A stretch of 64,000 bases of DNA from Luteolibacter sp. Y139 (GCF_038066715.1 NZ_JBBUKT010000001.1:992001-1056000), one strand, 5' to 3'; positions 26,794 to 36,265 are shown, counted from the stretch's first letter. The notes: generated by a model not told the origin, from the sequence alone. Program-made: numbers and translations.

Positions 26794-28329
26794 TCAGTAT
26801 CCCAAGTCCCGGAATAGCGGATGCTCCAAGGGCACCTCATCCGGACCGCCGAAGTGCTGCTCGTGGTTCGTCCATCGCTGGACCGCCGCGCCATGGATCG
26901 GAGCCCGGACATCAGCATAGGTGGGTGAGAAAACCTGCACTCCTTCCTTCCGCTGAAGGTATTCCGGAATCCGGTCTGACCACTCCAGCCCGAGATGATC
27001 GATCACTCCCCGCATCGTGCGCGAGTGGTCGCGCACGAGATCCTCGTAGCGCACTTCCAGGAAATCCCCGTCGAGCAGCTCGCGGATCCGCAGCCAGATT
27101 TCCATCGTGATCTGGAAGAACTCCCAGCAAGTGCGCCACTCGAAGAACTGGACCGAAACCTTCCCTACCGGCAGATCCTGCAGGTAGCACGAGATCATCA
27201 CGTCCCTGGGTTCCCGCAGGCAGAACAGCAGGCGGCTGCCACCAAAGACGTTCATGAAGTAATGCAGGATCGGCGTCAGCGCGGGATTCTTGTCGACCAA
27301 CAAACGCCCTCCCGGCTCGCCGAGATTGCCTTCCTGATAGTTCCAGTAGCGTGCCGCCAGTGCTTTCGCTTTGGGACCGTCAAAGAGTGCAGGAAAGCTC
27401 CCATCCTGCTCGTCGCATTCGGGTGTGAGGACGAAGTCGCTGAAGATCGGCGCCTCACTTGAAGTCATCACGCCTTCATGACTGTCGAGAATGACCTCTA
27501 GCAACGTGGTGCCTGAGCGGGGAAAACCTGTCATCAGGCAAAGCGGTCTGCCCGCCGGCTTCTCTCTCCAGCCGCGCACCTGATCACGCGTCAGCTTGGA
27601 GACCTCGTCCCTCAGTCGATGGAGCGCGCGGGTGCTTTGCGCCACCATCTCCTGATGAGCCGCGATCAACGGTTGCTTCGCTTGTCGCAAGGCCGGGAAG
27701 ACTTCCGGGAAACGTCCCAGCTTTTCCAAGCAAGCGGCGCGTTCATAGTGAACGGAACTGGCTGGCCGGCCCACTAGGCGGCCATCGGCGATCACGGTAT
27801 CAAGAAGAGCCAGCGCCTCCTCCGTTTCACCGAGACGCCTCAGGTGCTTCGCACGAAAGATCCGGAGTTCAGGCAGTGGGCCGAAGCGCCCCAAGGCAGC
27901 ATCGAGCGCCTCGGCAGACTCGTCGATTTTGCCCGCACGTTCGAGGCACTCCGCGAGCCCGAGCGCATGGCGCGCTTCAGCATCACCACGGTCGCGAATC
28001 CGTTCCAGGAACGCCGCTGCTAGATCGAAGCGCCCCAAGCCGAGGAATCGGTCCGCGGCTGACTTGTCGACCGCTCCCTGCGGACCAATCCGGCGACCTC
28101 GTTCAAAAGCCTCAACAGCCCGCCGCCCTTGCCACGAGAGCGCGAGGGCATGCGCATAGTCGATCCACGCCACCGCACCGCGAGCCTTGGCGGCACCGAG
28201 CCGGAACTCCCGCAGCGCTTCGTCAAAGTGCTGGCGCTGCCATAGCCGGATGGCTTTCTGGCTCATCGCGTCGAGGAGCGGGAGTTCGACATGGGACAGA
28301 CGCTTCCCCGCCAATTCGGGTGCGGGCAA
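26794..28329 (-). CDS. TPR-containing sulfotransferase family protein
   Basis: 511 residues. The N-terminal 230 residues hold tetratricopeptide-type helices (HFDEALREFRLGAAKA, FDLAAAFLERIRDRGD, LGETEEALALLDTVI). The C-terminal sulfotransferase domain has the PAPS 5'-phosphosulfate loop TGFPRSGTTLLEVILDSH near residue 270 and the 3'-phosphate motif FCLREPRDVMISCYLQDL. The family transfers sulfuryl groups from PAPS to proteins, glycans or small molecules; no acceptor is suggested by neighbours. It is divergent from the secreted DWIGI protein, with 190 bases between. Confidence 0.85.
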   Translation of the reverse strand: MPAPELAGKRLSHVELPLLDAMSQKAIRLWQRQHFDEALREFRLGAAKARGAVAWIDYAHALALSWQGRRAVEAFERGRRIGPQGAVDKSAADRFLGLGRFDLAAAFLERIRDRGDAEARHALGLAECLERAGKIDESAEALDAALGRFGPLPELRIFRAKHLRRLGETEEALALLDTVIADGRLVGRPASSVHYERAACLEKLGRFPEVFPALRQAKQPLIAAHQEMVAQSTRALHRLRDEVSKLTRDQVRGWREKPAGRPLCLMTGFPRSGTTLLEVILDSHEGVMTSSEAPIFSDFVLTPECDEQDGSFPALFDGPKAKALAARYWNYQEGNLGEPGGRLLVDKNPALTPILHYFMNVFGGSRLLFCLREPRDVMISCYLQDLPVGKVSVQFFEWRTCWEFFQITMEIWLRIRELLDGDFLEVRYEDLVRDHSRTMRGVIDHLGLEWSDRIPEYLQRKEGVQVFSPTYADVRAPIHGAAVQRWTNHEQHFGGPDEVPLEHPLFRDLGY

Positions 28330-28520
28330 GGCGAATCGTCATCCCGTGGTCCGCTCGTCACCTGCGACCCGCGCTCGCGGCGAAATTGCCCCCTCACCCG
28401 TCGAAAACCCCACTACCGGAGACGGCCCGGTCGGTAACAATGCGAATCGGTGCGTCTGGGATCAACCGATCTTGCAGCCCTTTCAGACCTCCCTCGTTTC
28501 AACACTCCCAAATCGACCTC

Positions 28521-30311
28521 ATGAAAATCCACATCCCGAAGTTCTTCCGACTCGCCGTGCTCGGCGCCGCGGGCTTTGGCCTCGTTCAATCACTGGTGGC
28601 CGCGAACCTGATGAATGGCAACTTCGCCACCGCCACCAGCAATCAGGCCAACTACTGGTCCACCGCGGGCACACCACCCGGCGCGACCACCGGCAAGATC
28701 CGCGGAGGCACCAACGGCGGCAACGGATGGACGACCAGCTACTTCGGAGGAGCCTACCCGACTGACTCCACCTTCGCCACCACGCTCGAAGTCGGCGCCG
28801 TCCGGCAGAACCTCTCCGGAGCGGGCAATACTTTCGTCGCGGGCGTCACCTACACGGTGAGCATGGATATCTTCGGTTCGTCCACCTACAAGACCACCTC
28901 CAATGTCATGTGGTCGCTGGCATTCACCGGCGCCAACACCGTCGTTGCCTCGGACCATTGGTTCAGCGACGAATTCACCGCCCAGTCCGTGGCCAACGGT
29001 GGCAATATTCCCAACGACCACATCGTCACCGTCTCGTCAGGCAACACCGGCTTCAGAACGGTGACCCTGACCTACACCGCGACTGCCGCGGATGCCGGCA
29101 AGATCATCGGGGTCCAGCTCGGCGGTGATACCCAATCCAAGTACGCGATGGTCGGAACCGCACCCACTCCGGACGACTACTACGGGATGATGGACAACGT
29201 CACGTTCTCCTCGAATGCTGCCAATCTACAAACCTTCACCAGCGACCAGCCCGCGGTCGATGGCCAGGGCTTCTATCTCAACTGGACCATCCAGAATCCC
29301 GCCCAGATCTCCACCTTGACGCTCAATAGCGGCAGCGGTCCGGTCGATGTGAAGCCCGATACCGACACGGAGAGCGGTGTTGGAATGTTCTTCGTGAATC
29401 CCACGGCCGCGACCACTTACACGCTCACCTTGAATGGTGACCTGCAGACCCAGCTGACCATTGAGGCGGGCAAGGCCCTCAGCCTCACCCGGGATTCCAA
29501 TACCCGCGTCGCCGTAGCGCCCGCCTACGAGGTCACCCTGAGCTGGAGTGTCCAGCCCGTCGGCGCATCAGTCAGCCTGTCAAATGGCGTTTCCTCCATC
29601 GACGTGACCGCCGACACCGATCCGGAAACCGGCCTCGGCTCGAAGACAGTCGTCGTGCCCAACCCTTCCACCACCTACACCCTCTCGGCAAATGGAAGCC
29701 CGCTGGTTGCCACCACGCGTGTGCTTCGGGAAAACTCGAATACGGCCGCATTCTCTGTCAGCTCGGCATCGGTTGAAGACGGACAGCAGATCACCGTCAC
29801 CTGGACCGGCGCTGCCGGCGGAGCCACCGACTGGATCGGCATCTATGCCATTGGCGAAACCCCCGGCGGCAGCAACGAATACTCGGACGCTTGGAACTAT
29901 CTCAATGGCACCAAAACCGCGGGAGTCGGACCAGCCAATGGCTCGATGACCTTCACCATGCCGGTGGGGAATTACTATGCCGTGCTGTTGCTCAACGATG
30001 GCTATGTGATGGCACAAGGTCCGCTCATCTTCAGCGTCGTGAGCCCGCCGCCGGTGGAAGAACCGCTCCAAGTCACATCGATCACCAAGACGGAAAACGC
30101 GGTGACCTTGGTGTGGAAATCCAAAGCCGACGTCACCTACAACGTCTATGCTTCGGATCACCTGCAGGGCGATCCGCTGGTCGACTGGGATGAAGTGGGC
30201 ACCGCGCTGCCGTCCGACGGGGATGACACCACGGAGTTCACCGAAACCTTCGGGTCGGGCACTCCAACCCGCCGCTTCTATCAGATCGAAGAAGTGCCGG
30301 CTGCTCCCTGA
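28521..30311 (+). CDS. Secreted multidomain protein with one DWIGI module
   Basis: 596 residues from the ATG at 28521, which begins a good signal peptide (MKIHIPKFFRLAVLGAAGFG, ending near QSLVAA). The upstream open frame (from 27876) overlaps the divergent sulfotransferase and is not coding. Residues about 30-230 look like a jelly-roll binding domain (NLMNGNFATATSNQANYW). Two Ig-like repeats follow, each with D-T-D/E-x-G-x-G (DVKPDTDTESGVG, DVTADTDPETGLG). Then comes one 100-residue DWIGI module (GGATDWIGIYAIGETPGG, VGNYYAVLLLNDGY) and a C-terminal sandwich ending RRFYQIEE. No catalytic motif is seen. The next gene carries three DWIGI modules, so the two probably function together. Confidence 0.75.
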   Translation: MKIHIPKFFRLAVLGAAGFGLVQSLVAANLMNGNFATATSNQANYWSTAGTPPGATTGKIRGGTNGGNGWTTSYFGGAYPTDSTFATTLEVGAVRQNLSGAGNTFVAGVTYTVSMDIFGSSTYKTTSNVMWSLAFTGANTVVASDHWFSDEFTAQSVANGGNIPNDHIVTVSSGNTGFRTVTLTYTATAADAGKIIGVQLGGDTQSKYAMVGTAPTPDDYYGMMDNVTFSSNAANLQTFTSDQPAVDGQGFYLNWTIQNPAQISTLTLNSGSGPVDVKPDTDTESGVGMFFVNPTAATTYTLTLNGDLQTQLTIEAGKALSLTRDSNTRVAVAPAYEVTLSWSVQPVGASVSLSNGVSSIDVTADTDPETGLGSKTVVVPNPSTTYTLSANGSPLVATTRVLRENSNTAAFSVSSASVEDGQQITVTWTGAAGGATDWIGIYAIGETPGGSNEYSDAWNYLNGTKTAGVGPANGSMTFTMPVGNYYAVLLLNDGYVMAQGPLIFSVVSPPPVEEPLQVTSITKTENAVTLVWKSKADVTYNVYASDHLQGDPLVDWDEVGTALPSDGDDTTEFTETFGSGTPTRRFYQIEEVPAAP

Positions 30312-30355
30312 ACAGCGCCATCGGCATAGGACATCTTCACGGGTCGAGGTTAACC

Positions 30356-30383
30356 GGGCCGCTCCGCTCCAACGGAGCGGCCC
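30356..30383 (+). terminator. Terminator-like hairpin
   Basis: GGGCCGCTCCG at 30356-30366 and CGGAGCGGCCC at 30373-30383 form a perfect 11-bp GC stem with a six-base loop, followed by ATTCTTC. It lies 45 bases after the stop of the DWIGI gene and 76 before the next start. Confidence 0.7.
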
Positions 30384-30458
30384 ATTCTTCGAAAATGCCC
30401 GTCTATCCGGCGAATTCGCCCTCTCCGCAACATTGAAATCCTACCGCACGCTTTAGCC

Positions 30459-33221
30459 GTGAATCGTTCCCAGTTCCTTCGTCTCTCCGCCACGGGTGCC
30501 GTCGCCTTTGCCTTCCGACCCCGTTGGGCCCTTGGTGCGATCAATTTCGATTTCCAAGGCATCCCGGCCGGCTTGCGGCCCTATCTCCAGACCCCGCGGC
30601 CCGACTCGATCTGGGTCTCCTGGTGGAGCGATGCCGACACCCAGACCTACGTCGACTTCGGCACCTCCGCCGCTGCCCTGACGCAGACCGTCAGCGGCAC
30701 GGTGAACGTGATGGGCACGAATTACTGCTACCATAGCGTGCGGCTCACCGGGCTTCAGCCGAATACCTATTACTACTACAGGGCTCGTACTGAAAATGTC
30801 ACCTCGGAGATCTTCCGTTTCCGCACGCCGAAAGCCATCGGCACGGCCACGGGAAGGTTCCGCGTGCTGGTCATCGGTGACAACCAGATCATCGATCCCG
30901 AGCAGCGCCGCTACGAGCGTTTGGTCGAGCGCGCAAAGAAGAAAGTCGAGGACCTCTATGGCGTGCCGATTGAGGAAGCCATCGACCTGGTGCTCCTGCC
31001 CGGTGATCAGGTCGATGTCGGCACGCTGGAGCACTACCGCCACCTCCACTTCAAGTTCTGCGGCTGGATCTCACCCAGCGTGCCGATCATGACCACGATC
31101 GGCAATCACGAGACCTACAGCGATCCCGGCCTCGCGAATTACAAGGCGGTCTTCAACTACGATGACCTGAGCTGCCTCGGCGTCACCAGTCCCGATCCCG
31201 AGGTCTACTACGCCTATCAGCTCGCAAACATCGCCTTCGTCCACGCATCCAGCGAGCACACCACCACCGCACAGACGACCTGGGTGCAGAACCTCGTCAA
31301 CGCCGCCAATGCAGCACCGGGCCTCGATTGGATGATCAGCCTCTGCCACCGGCCCTATCAGGCAGAGCAATACATCGGCGACATCTCCAGCTGGATGCGG
31401 AATACGGCGATGCCGGTCTTCGCCCAGACGCAGAAACACGTCCTGAACATCGGTGCCCACCACCACCTCTACGCACGCGGGCAAACTCGACAGTGGCCCG
31501 TTTACCACATCATCTCCGGCGGCAGCGCCTGGGACCAATACTGGGGCCAGTCGAACGAGTCGAATTACGACGATGTCCAGAAGACCATCGCCAACTGGGC
31601 GTGGCAGCTGATCGAGTTCGATCTCGATGCCAAGACCATGGACGTCCGCTGCTTCGCCGAAGCCAACGTCCGCTTCCCCACCGCCACCCGTTGGTCCTAC
31701 AACAGCCGGTTGATCGACCAATTCTCGCGCAAGCTCAACGTCACCGCCACGCCGCAGAAGCCAGCGTTGACCAATACCTTCAGCGCCCCTGTCACGCTCC
31801 CCGTCCAACTCACCAGCACGCCCTACCAGACCACCAGCGGCGAGGCGATGAACAGCACCTGGTTCCAGGTCGCCGCCGACGCCGCCTTCACCAATCTCAA
31901 GATCGACCAGATCCGCGACGTGGAAAACATGTACGGCGACACCGGCTCGCCGCTCTACGAACCGGTGAATACCAATGCTGGCGTGGACATCCTGAAGTTC
32001 ACCATTGCCACCTCCGGCCTGCCGAATGGCACCTACCAGGCCCGCGTTCGCCATCGCGATACCAACACCCTGTGGTCCCCCTGGTCGGATGTCGTGAGCT
32101 TCACCGTCACCGGCAGCGTGACCGCGGATCCGAAGCTCACGCTCCAGAAGTCCGTCTACCCACCGACCGAGAACTTCTCCGTCGCCTTCGAAAACGGCGC
32201 GGGCCACGTGAAGGACTGGATCGGCATCTACAAGAAGGGCCAATCTCCCGGCTCCTCAAATTCCACCACCTGGTCCTACCTAAACAACAGCACCACCGCC
32301 CCCGCGACGGCGATCCGCAATGGCTCGCTAAACTTCACCTACGACCTGCCGGTCGGCGAGTGGTTCGCGGCCTTCTTCACCGCGGACGGTTACACCGAGC
32401 TCGCACCGCGCGTGTCCTTCTATGTCGGCAACATGGTGACGATGACTCCCGGCGAGGATGCATACGACGAAGGCGAAACCGCACGCATCAACTTCACCAA
32501 CTCACCCGCTGGCACCAAGGATTGGATCGGCATCTTCAAGGTCGGCACGAATCCCGCGCCCAATGTGGCCGCGAAGTGGAGCTACGCCGCGGCCGCCTCC
32601 GGCTTCCGCGATTTCACCGGCCTCGCGAAGGGCTACTACTACGCCGTCTTCATGGTGAATGATGGCTATCAGGAGATCAGCACCCGCGTGCCGTTCTCCG
32701 TCGGCTCCCTGATTTCCTCCGTCAGCATGGAATCGGCGCAGGTCTCCCAAGGCAGCGACTTCACTGTCCACTTCAGCGATGGCCCTGGCATCGCCAAGGA
32801 CTGGATCGGCATCTTCAAGGAAGGCGAGACCCCCGGCGTGAACGTCCTCACCGCCTACCTCTACTTCGCCGGCGCCGCCTCCGGCAGCGTGAACTTCCAC
32901 CTCCCAGACCTCCCGCCGGGGAACTACTTCGCGGCCATGTTCACGAATGACTCTTACACGGAAGTCTCGAACCGCGTCACCTTCACCGTGCTGGGAAAGC
33001 CACCCCTTGAGTTCGAGCAGGCCAGCCTCGAGGGAAACCAGATGCGCCTGCGCTGGAAGTCCGAATCAGGGAAAACCTACAGGATCCAGAAGAGCACGGG
33101 CCTCACCACCGGCTGGACCGACGTCCGCACCGTGACCGCCACCGGTAGCAGCCACGAGGAACTGGTCCCGGTGGACCGGGCCACCCAGCCCACCTGCTTT
33201 TTCCGCGTGACCGATGAGTGA
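30459..33221 (+). CDS. Secreted purple-acid-phosphatase-like metallophosphoesterase with three DWIGI modules
   Basis: 920 residues from a GTG. The N-terminal segment (NRSQFLRLSATGAVAFA) resembles a Tat signal but has RS in place of RR. A fibronectin-like N domain (LRPYLQTPRPDSIWVSWWSD) precedes a calcineurin-type phosphoesterase with metal ligands in VIGDNQ, LLPGDQVD, TIGNHET, SLCHRPYQ and NIGAHHHLYARG. A further sandwich domain (about 410-545) and three about 95-residue DWIGI modules follow (KDWIGIYKKGQSPG, KDWIGIFKVGTNPA, KDWIGIFKEGETPG), then a C-terminal module ending CFFRVTDE. The enzyme probably removes phosphate from extracellular substrates. Confidence 0.85.
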   Translation: MNRSQFLRLSATGAVAFAFRPRWALGAINFDFQGIPAGLRPYLQTPRPDSIWVSWWSDADTQTYVDFGTSAAALTQTVSGTVNVMGTNYCYHSVRLTGLQPNTYYYYRARTENVTSEIFRFRTPKAIGTATGRFRVLVIGDNQIIDPEQRRYERLVERAKKKVEDLYGVPIEEAIDLVLLPGDQVDVGTLEHYRHLHFKFCGWISPSVPIMTTIGNHETYSDPGLANYKAVFNYDDLSCLGVTSPDPEVYYAYQLANIAFVHASSEHTTTAQTTWVQNLVNAANAAPGLDWMISLCHRPYQAEQYIGDISSWMRNTAMPVFAQTQKHVLNIGAHHHLYARGQTRQWPVYHIISGGSAWDQYWGQSNESNYDDVQKTIANWAWQLIEFDLDAKTMDVRCFAEANVRFPTATRWSYNSRLIDQFSRKLNVTATPQKPALTNTFSAPVTLPVQLTSTPYQTTSGEAMNSTWFQVAADAAFTNLKIDQIRDVENMYGDTGSPLYEPVNTNAGVDILKFTIATSGLPNGTYQARVRHRDTNTLWSPWSDVVSFTVTGSVTADPKLTLQKSVYPPTENFSVAFENGAGHVKDWIGIYKKGQSPGSSNSTTWSYLNNSTTAPATAIRNGSLNFTYDLPVGEWFAAFFTADGYTELAPRVSFYVGNMVTMTPGEDAYDEGETARINFTNSPAGTKDWIGIFKVGTNPAPNVAAKWSYAAAASGFRDFTGLAKGYYYAVFMVNDGYQEISTRVPFSVGSLISSVSMESAQVSQGSDFTVHFSDGPGIAKDWIGIFKEGETPGVNVLTAYLYFAGAASGSVNFHLPDLPPGNYFAAMFTNDSYTEVSNRVTFTVLGKPPLEFEQASLEGNQMRLRWKSESGKTYRIQKSTGLTTGWTDVRTVTATGSSHEELVPVDRATQPTCFFRVTDE

Positions 33222-33287
33222 GGCCGTCACCGCCCCCTCCCGTCATTTTGATTTGGCTTCCGAGGGCTTTCTGAAGCCCCTCTAACC

Positions 33288-33309
33288 GCTTGTGAAAACT
33301 TTCACAAGC
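33288..33309. promoter_or_regulatory. Second Rex-like palindrome, upstream of TetR gene
   Basis: GCTTGTGAAA and TTTCACAAGC flank AC; the core TTGTGAAAACTTTCACAA spans 33290-33307 and fits the Rex consensus. It lies 97 bases before the TetR-family start codon and 66 bases after the metallophosphoesterase stop, and is nearly the same as the ndh site. Confidence 0.5.
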
Positions 33310-33406
33310 TCGCAAATCCAGCCCTTCCAAGCCATTACGTAAATCACCGGTCCACCCGTTTAATCAATCGTTTGACACACCGGGGGACCGGCACAAGGTT
33401 GCCCGC

Positions 33407-34111
33407 ATGAGCGCAGTTGCAGGAGATTCAAAGGTCGCCACCAAGCAGCGTTTGATCGAAGCCGCGGAGGAATTGTTCGCCGACGAGGGCTTTGACCGCG
33501 TGTCCGTGCGCGACATCACCACCAAGGCCGGAGCCAACGTGGCCGCGGTGAATTATCACTTCGGCAGCCGCGAGGGCCTCATCGCCGTGGTGCTGACCCG
33601 CTACATCAATCCGGTCAATGAAGAGCGCCTCGCCCGTCTCGAGGCGCTTGAGCGCCGCGCCGCCGGCAAGCCGGTGCCGATCGAGGAAATCCTCGACGCG
33701 TTTATCCGCCCCTTCGCCACCCAGGTGCGCCGCTCGGAGCTTTCCGAAAAGATCTTCTTCAAGCTGATGGGCCGCATGTTCGGCCACGGCTGCGACATGC
33801 CTCCAGTCGTCGATCAGCTCTTCATCACCATGTCGACGCGCTTCTTCAAGGCGATTGCCAAGACCCTTCCCGGCTTGGCCGCGGACGACATCTGGTGGCG
33901 CATGCACCTCATGTCCGGCTCCATGATCCACACCATGGCCCATGGCGAGAAGCTCCAGCGCATGTCCGCTGGCGAAGCTGGCAATCCGACCATGGAGCAG
34001 ACGCTTTCACGCTTCATCCGCTTCGCCTCCGCCGGCATGCGCCAAGGCAGCGAAGACGCCGCGTCCGAGGAGACCAAGCCTCAGGGACCGCAGGTGGAGT
34101 TCCCGTTCTAA
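33407..34111 (+). CDS. TetR-family transcriptional regulator (CecR/DUF1956-like)
   Basis: 234 residues. The N-terminal HTH is complete: KQRLIEAAEELFADEGFDRV, VRDITTKAGANVAAVNYHFGSREGL. The C-terminal ligand-binding half has the pattern of the DUF1956/CerR group (PVNEERLARLEALERRA, FIRPFATQVRRSELSEKIFF, DIWWRMHLMSGSMIHTM). Such proteins are usually repressors of nearby efflux or stress genes, but none adjoins here. The region before the start holds a Rex-like palindrome and a TTGACA at 33372-33377. No ligand can be inferred. Confidence 0.85.
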   Translation: MSAVAGDSKVATKQRLIEAAEELFADEGFDRVSVRDITTKAGANVAAVNYHFGSREGLIAVVLTRYINPVNEERLARLEALERRAAGKPVPIEEILDAFIRPFATQVRRSELSEKIFFKLMGRMFGHGCDMPPVVDQLFITMSTRFFKAIAKTLPGLAADDIWWRMHLMSGSMIHTMAHGEKLQRMSAGEAGNPTMEQTLSRFIRFASAGMRQGSEDAASEETKPQGPQVEFPF

Positions 34112-34144
34112 CGGCGGTCTTGTCCAACAGGACACCAAGCGGAA

Positions 34145-34564
34145 TCAATCCAACCAGTTCTCGTAGCGGAGAGCGGGGACCCTTTCGAAATCGACCAGAT
34201 TGCGCGTAAGCAGCACGGCATCGTTGGCCATGGCAATGCTGGCAATCTTCAGATCCATCGTTCCAATCCGGATTCCACGGGTCCTGAAATCCTTGAAGAG
34301 GTCCGCGGAAGGCTTGTCCCAAGTCAGAACCTTGAAGCAAGAAAGGAACTCCAGCCTTTCGCCCAGGGCGGTATAAGCTTCGATCTGCCGGTGCACGTCG
34401 GCCTGCTTGCCAATCAACGCCAACCATCCGCGCAGCTGCTCTTCTATCGACACGATGGTGGTTACCACCTCTTCGCCCGACTCGATCAGACGGCGCTCAA
34501 GCCGAACTCCGGCCCGGCTCTTGTATCCCAGCTCGGTCAGGTGATTGGTGTCGAGAATGAGCAC
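34145..34564 (-). CDS. PIN-domain VapC-like toxin
   Basis: 139 residues from a GTG start (VLILDTNHLTELGY). PIN acidic residues are visible at LDTN, in VSIEEQLRGW and in GTMDLKIASIA, with the terminal LLTRNLVDFERVP typical of VapC. VapC proteins are Mg-dependent RNases cutting tRNA or rRNA. The short gene at 34568-34747 lies just upstream with a three-base gap and probably encodes the antitoxin. The pair converges with the TetR gene. Confidence 0.8.
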   Translation of the reverse strand: MLILDTNHLTELGYKSRAGVRLERRLIESGEEVVTTIVSIEEQLRGWLALIGKQADVHRQIEAYTALGERLEFLSCFKVLTWDKPSADLFKDFRTRGIRIGTMDLKIASIAMANDAVLLTRNLVDFERVPALRYENWLD

Positions 34565-34567
34565 GGC

Positions 34568-34747
34568 TCAGGGCTCCTCTCCAGACGCCCGGATCTGCCG
34601 TGCAACCTCGTCAGCTTCCCGATTGAGCTTCGTGTCCCGGAGCTTTCCCACAGCGGTACGCCAGTCCTTGGATTGCTCCACCTTGTCACTCAAGGCGGCA
34701 ACCTTTTGCTCCAGCTCGGCAAGCCTGGTGGATAGCGTCGATGCCAT
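34568..34747 (-). CDS. Short putative antitoxin upstream of VapC
   Basis: 59 residues from an ATG, starting [20 protein letters not shown], then [19 protein letters not shown] and ending IRASGEEP. The sequence is strongly helical, with heptad-like leucines and valines at the N-terminus suggesting a coiled coil, then a short basic/acidic tail. It has no recognisable AbrB or RHH DNA-binding motif. Position (immediately before vapC, same strand, three-base gap) and size suggest it neutralises the PIN toxin. The assignment is by context. Confidence 0.6.
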   Translation of the reverse strand: MASTLSTRLAELEQKVAALSDKVEQSKDWRTAVGKLRDTKLNREADEVARQIRASGEEP

Positions 34748-34852
34748 GTTCCAAATCTAGCCTCCCTCGACTGGCTGAACAATCCCGATTTCGGCGGCGC
34801 TTCCTTGCCGGATGACTTGCCCGATTCCGCCACGCCTCCCAAGCTCCCGCCC

Positions 34853-35446
34853 ATGAAACCGCGCCGCCGCGAGCATGAAGCCCGGGAGAACCGCCACGCC
34901 AAGCGTCCCGACGAGCAGTCCAACAAGGAAGTCCCGTCCCTCGACGAGGACGACCTCATGCGGCTCATCGCGGAGAAAAAGGAGCCTTTCATCCTGATCC
35001 TCGACTGCGTGCAGGACCCGCACAATCTCGGTGCCATCCTGCGCACCGCGGACGGCGCAGGCGTGCATGCCGTCGTCGCACCGAAAGACAAGGCCGTCGG
35101 CATCACCGAAACGGTCCGCCGCATTTCCGTCGGTGCCGCCGATCACGTCCCCTTCGTCCAGGTCACGAATCTCGCGCGGACCATGGAGCACCTGAAGAAG
35201 GCCGGGCTGTGGCTGGTCGGCACCACCGATCACACCGACAAGCTGATCTACGATCTCGATCTGAAGGGCCCGCTCGCCCTCATCCTCGGCGCCGAGGAAA
35301 AGGGCATGCGGCGTCTCACCGAGGAAAACTGCGACTTCCTCGCCAAGATCCCGATGGCGGGCAAGGTGGAGTGCCTCAATGTCTCCGTTTCCGCCGGCGT
35401 CTGCCTCTTCGAAGCCGTCCGCCAGCGGTCCCTCGCGAAGGCATGA
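34853..35446 (+). CDS. SpoU/TrmH-family RNA 2'-O-methyltransferase (RlmB-like)
   Basis: 197 residues from the ATG at 34853; a TTG at 34805 in frame would add 16 residues. SpoU motifs are complete: motif 1 in [20 protein letters not shown], motif 2 in [19 protein letters not shown], motif 3 in [16 protein letters not shown]. The family methylates rRNA or tRNA ribose 2'-OH with SAM using a trefoil knot. The usual N-terminal L30e-like domain of RlmB is missing and is replaced by about 45 charged residues ([20 protein letters not shown]). Its stop overlaps the ATG of the phosphoesterase gene (ATGA). Confidence 0.85.
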   Translation: MKPRRREHEARENRHAKRPDEQSNKEVPSLDEDDLMRLIAEKKEPFILILDCVQDPHNLGAILRTADGAGVHAVVAPKDKAVGITETVRRISVGAADHVPFVQVTNLARTMEHLKKAGLWLVGTTDHTDKLIYDLDLKGPLALILGAEEKGMRRLTEENCDFLAKIPMAGKVECLNVSVSAGVCLFEAVRQRSLAKA

Positions 35447-36264
35447 CCTACCCCATCCGCATCCTTTCCGACCTGCATCTGGGCCACCGTGTGTCCCGCA
35501 TTGAGTCGTCGGAAAGCTTGCGGCCGCTCATCGCCGGGGCAGGCACGGTGATTTTCAATGGCGATACCTGGCAGGAGCTGGCGCGACTCTTTTTCGAGCG
35601 ATCGGCCGAGATGCTGAAGGACCTCAAGCGGATCTGCGCCGAGGAAGGAGCCCAGCCCGTCTTTCTCCCCGGCAATCATGATCCTGGCTGGCCCGGCACC
35701 GGCTGGGCCGAGCTTGCGGGCGGGCGGATCCTCGTCATCCACGGCGATTCGCTCTTTGAAGATGGCTCCCCATGGAGTCGTGAAGCGCTGACCCAGCAGC
35801 CGGAAGTGGCCGAGCTCTGGGCCCGCCACCAGGCCGCGGTCAACGATCCCGCCGCCCGCATCGTGCTTGCCCGCGAGATGGCGATCCTGCTCCGCGCCCG
35901 CGAGTACCCGAAGGGCAAAAAACTGTGGAACCGCGCACTCGATGCCATCAGTCCACCGACCCGGGCCTTCCAGATGATCCGGGTCTGGACCACCCAGGCC
36001 GATGCGGCGGCAGCCTTTGCCGAACGCTATTTTCCGAAGGCCGAGATCATCATCAAGGGCCACTTCCACCGCGCCGGCATCTGGCACAAGCGCGGCCGGC
36101 TGGTGATCAACCTCGGCGCCTTCATGAATCCCTGCCCCGCCTTGTGGGCGGACTTCGATGGACATCAGCTCCGCTGCGGCCGGGTCGACGAAAGCGGGCG
36201 GGACTACCAGCTCGGCGAACTCCGCGGCGTATGGCGCCTGCAGCAGGAAGCGCCGGGTCTCTAA
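35443..36264 (+). CDS. Calcineurin-like metallophosphoesterase (UDP-diacylglucosamine hydrolase-like)
   Basis: 273 residues from the ATG at 35443, which overlaps the methyltransferase stop. Metal ligands: ILSDLHLGH (D-x-H), [28 protein letters not shown] and [11 protein letters not shown]. The order and spacing are those of LpxH/YbbF-type or archaeal-type phosphoesterases acting on lipid or nucleotide substrates. No signal peptide is present. An upstream open stretch in the same frame overlaps the methyltransferase and is not used. The coupling to an RNA methylase is probably operonic convenience. Confidence 0.85.
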   Translation: MTYPIRILSDLHLGHRVSRIESSESLRPLIAGAGTVIFNGDTWQELARLFFERSAEMLKDLKRICAEEGAQPVFLPGNHDPGWPGTGWAELAGGRILVIHGDSLFEDGSPWSREALTQQPEVAELWARHQAAVNDPAARIVLAREMAILLRAREYPKGKKLWNRALDAISPPTRAFQMIRVWTTQADAAAAFAERYFPKAEIIIKGHFHRAGIWHKRGRLVINLGAFMNPCPALWADFDGHQLRCGRVDESGRDYQLGELRGVWRLQQEAPGL

Positions 36265-36265
36265 T

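Noticed and set aside
27876..28520. N-terminal extension of the DWIGI protein
   Set aside because: Overlaps the divergent sulfotransferase and hides an otherwise perfect signal peptide at 28521.
31071..32243. 390-codon minus-strand frame inside the metallophosphoesterase gene
   Set aside because: Antisense to a gene with metal motifs and repeated modules.
33355..33378. CGTTTAATCA / CGTTTGACA near-repeat before the TetR gene as its operator
   Set aside because: Direct rather than inverted and imperfect; no basis to call it a TetR site.
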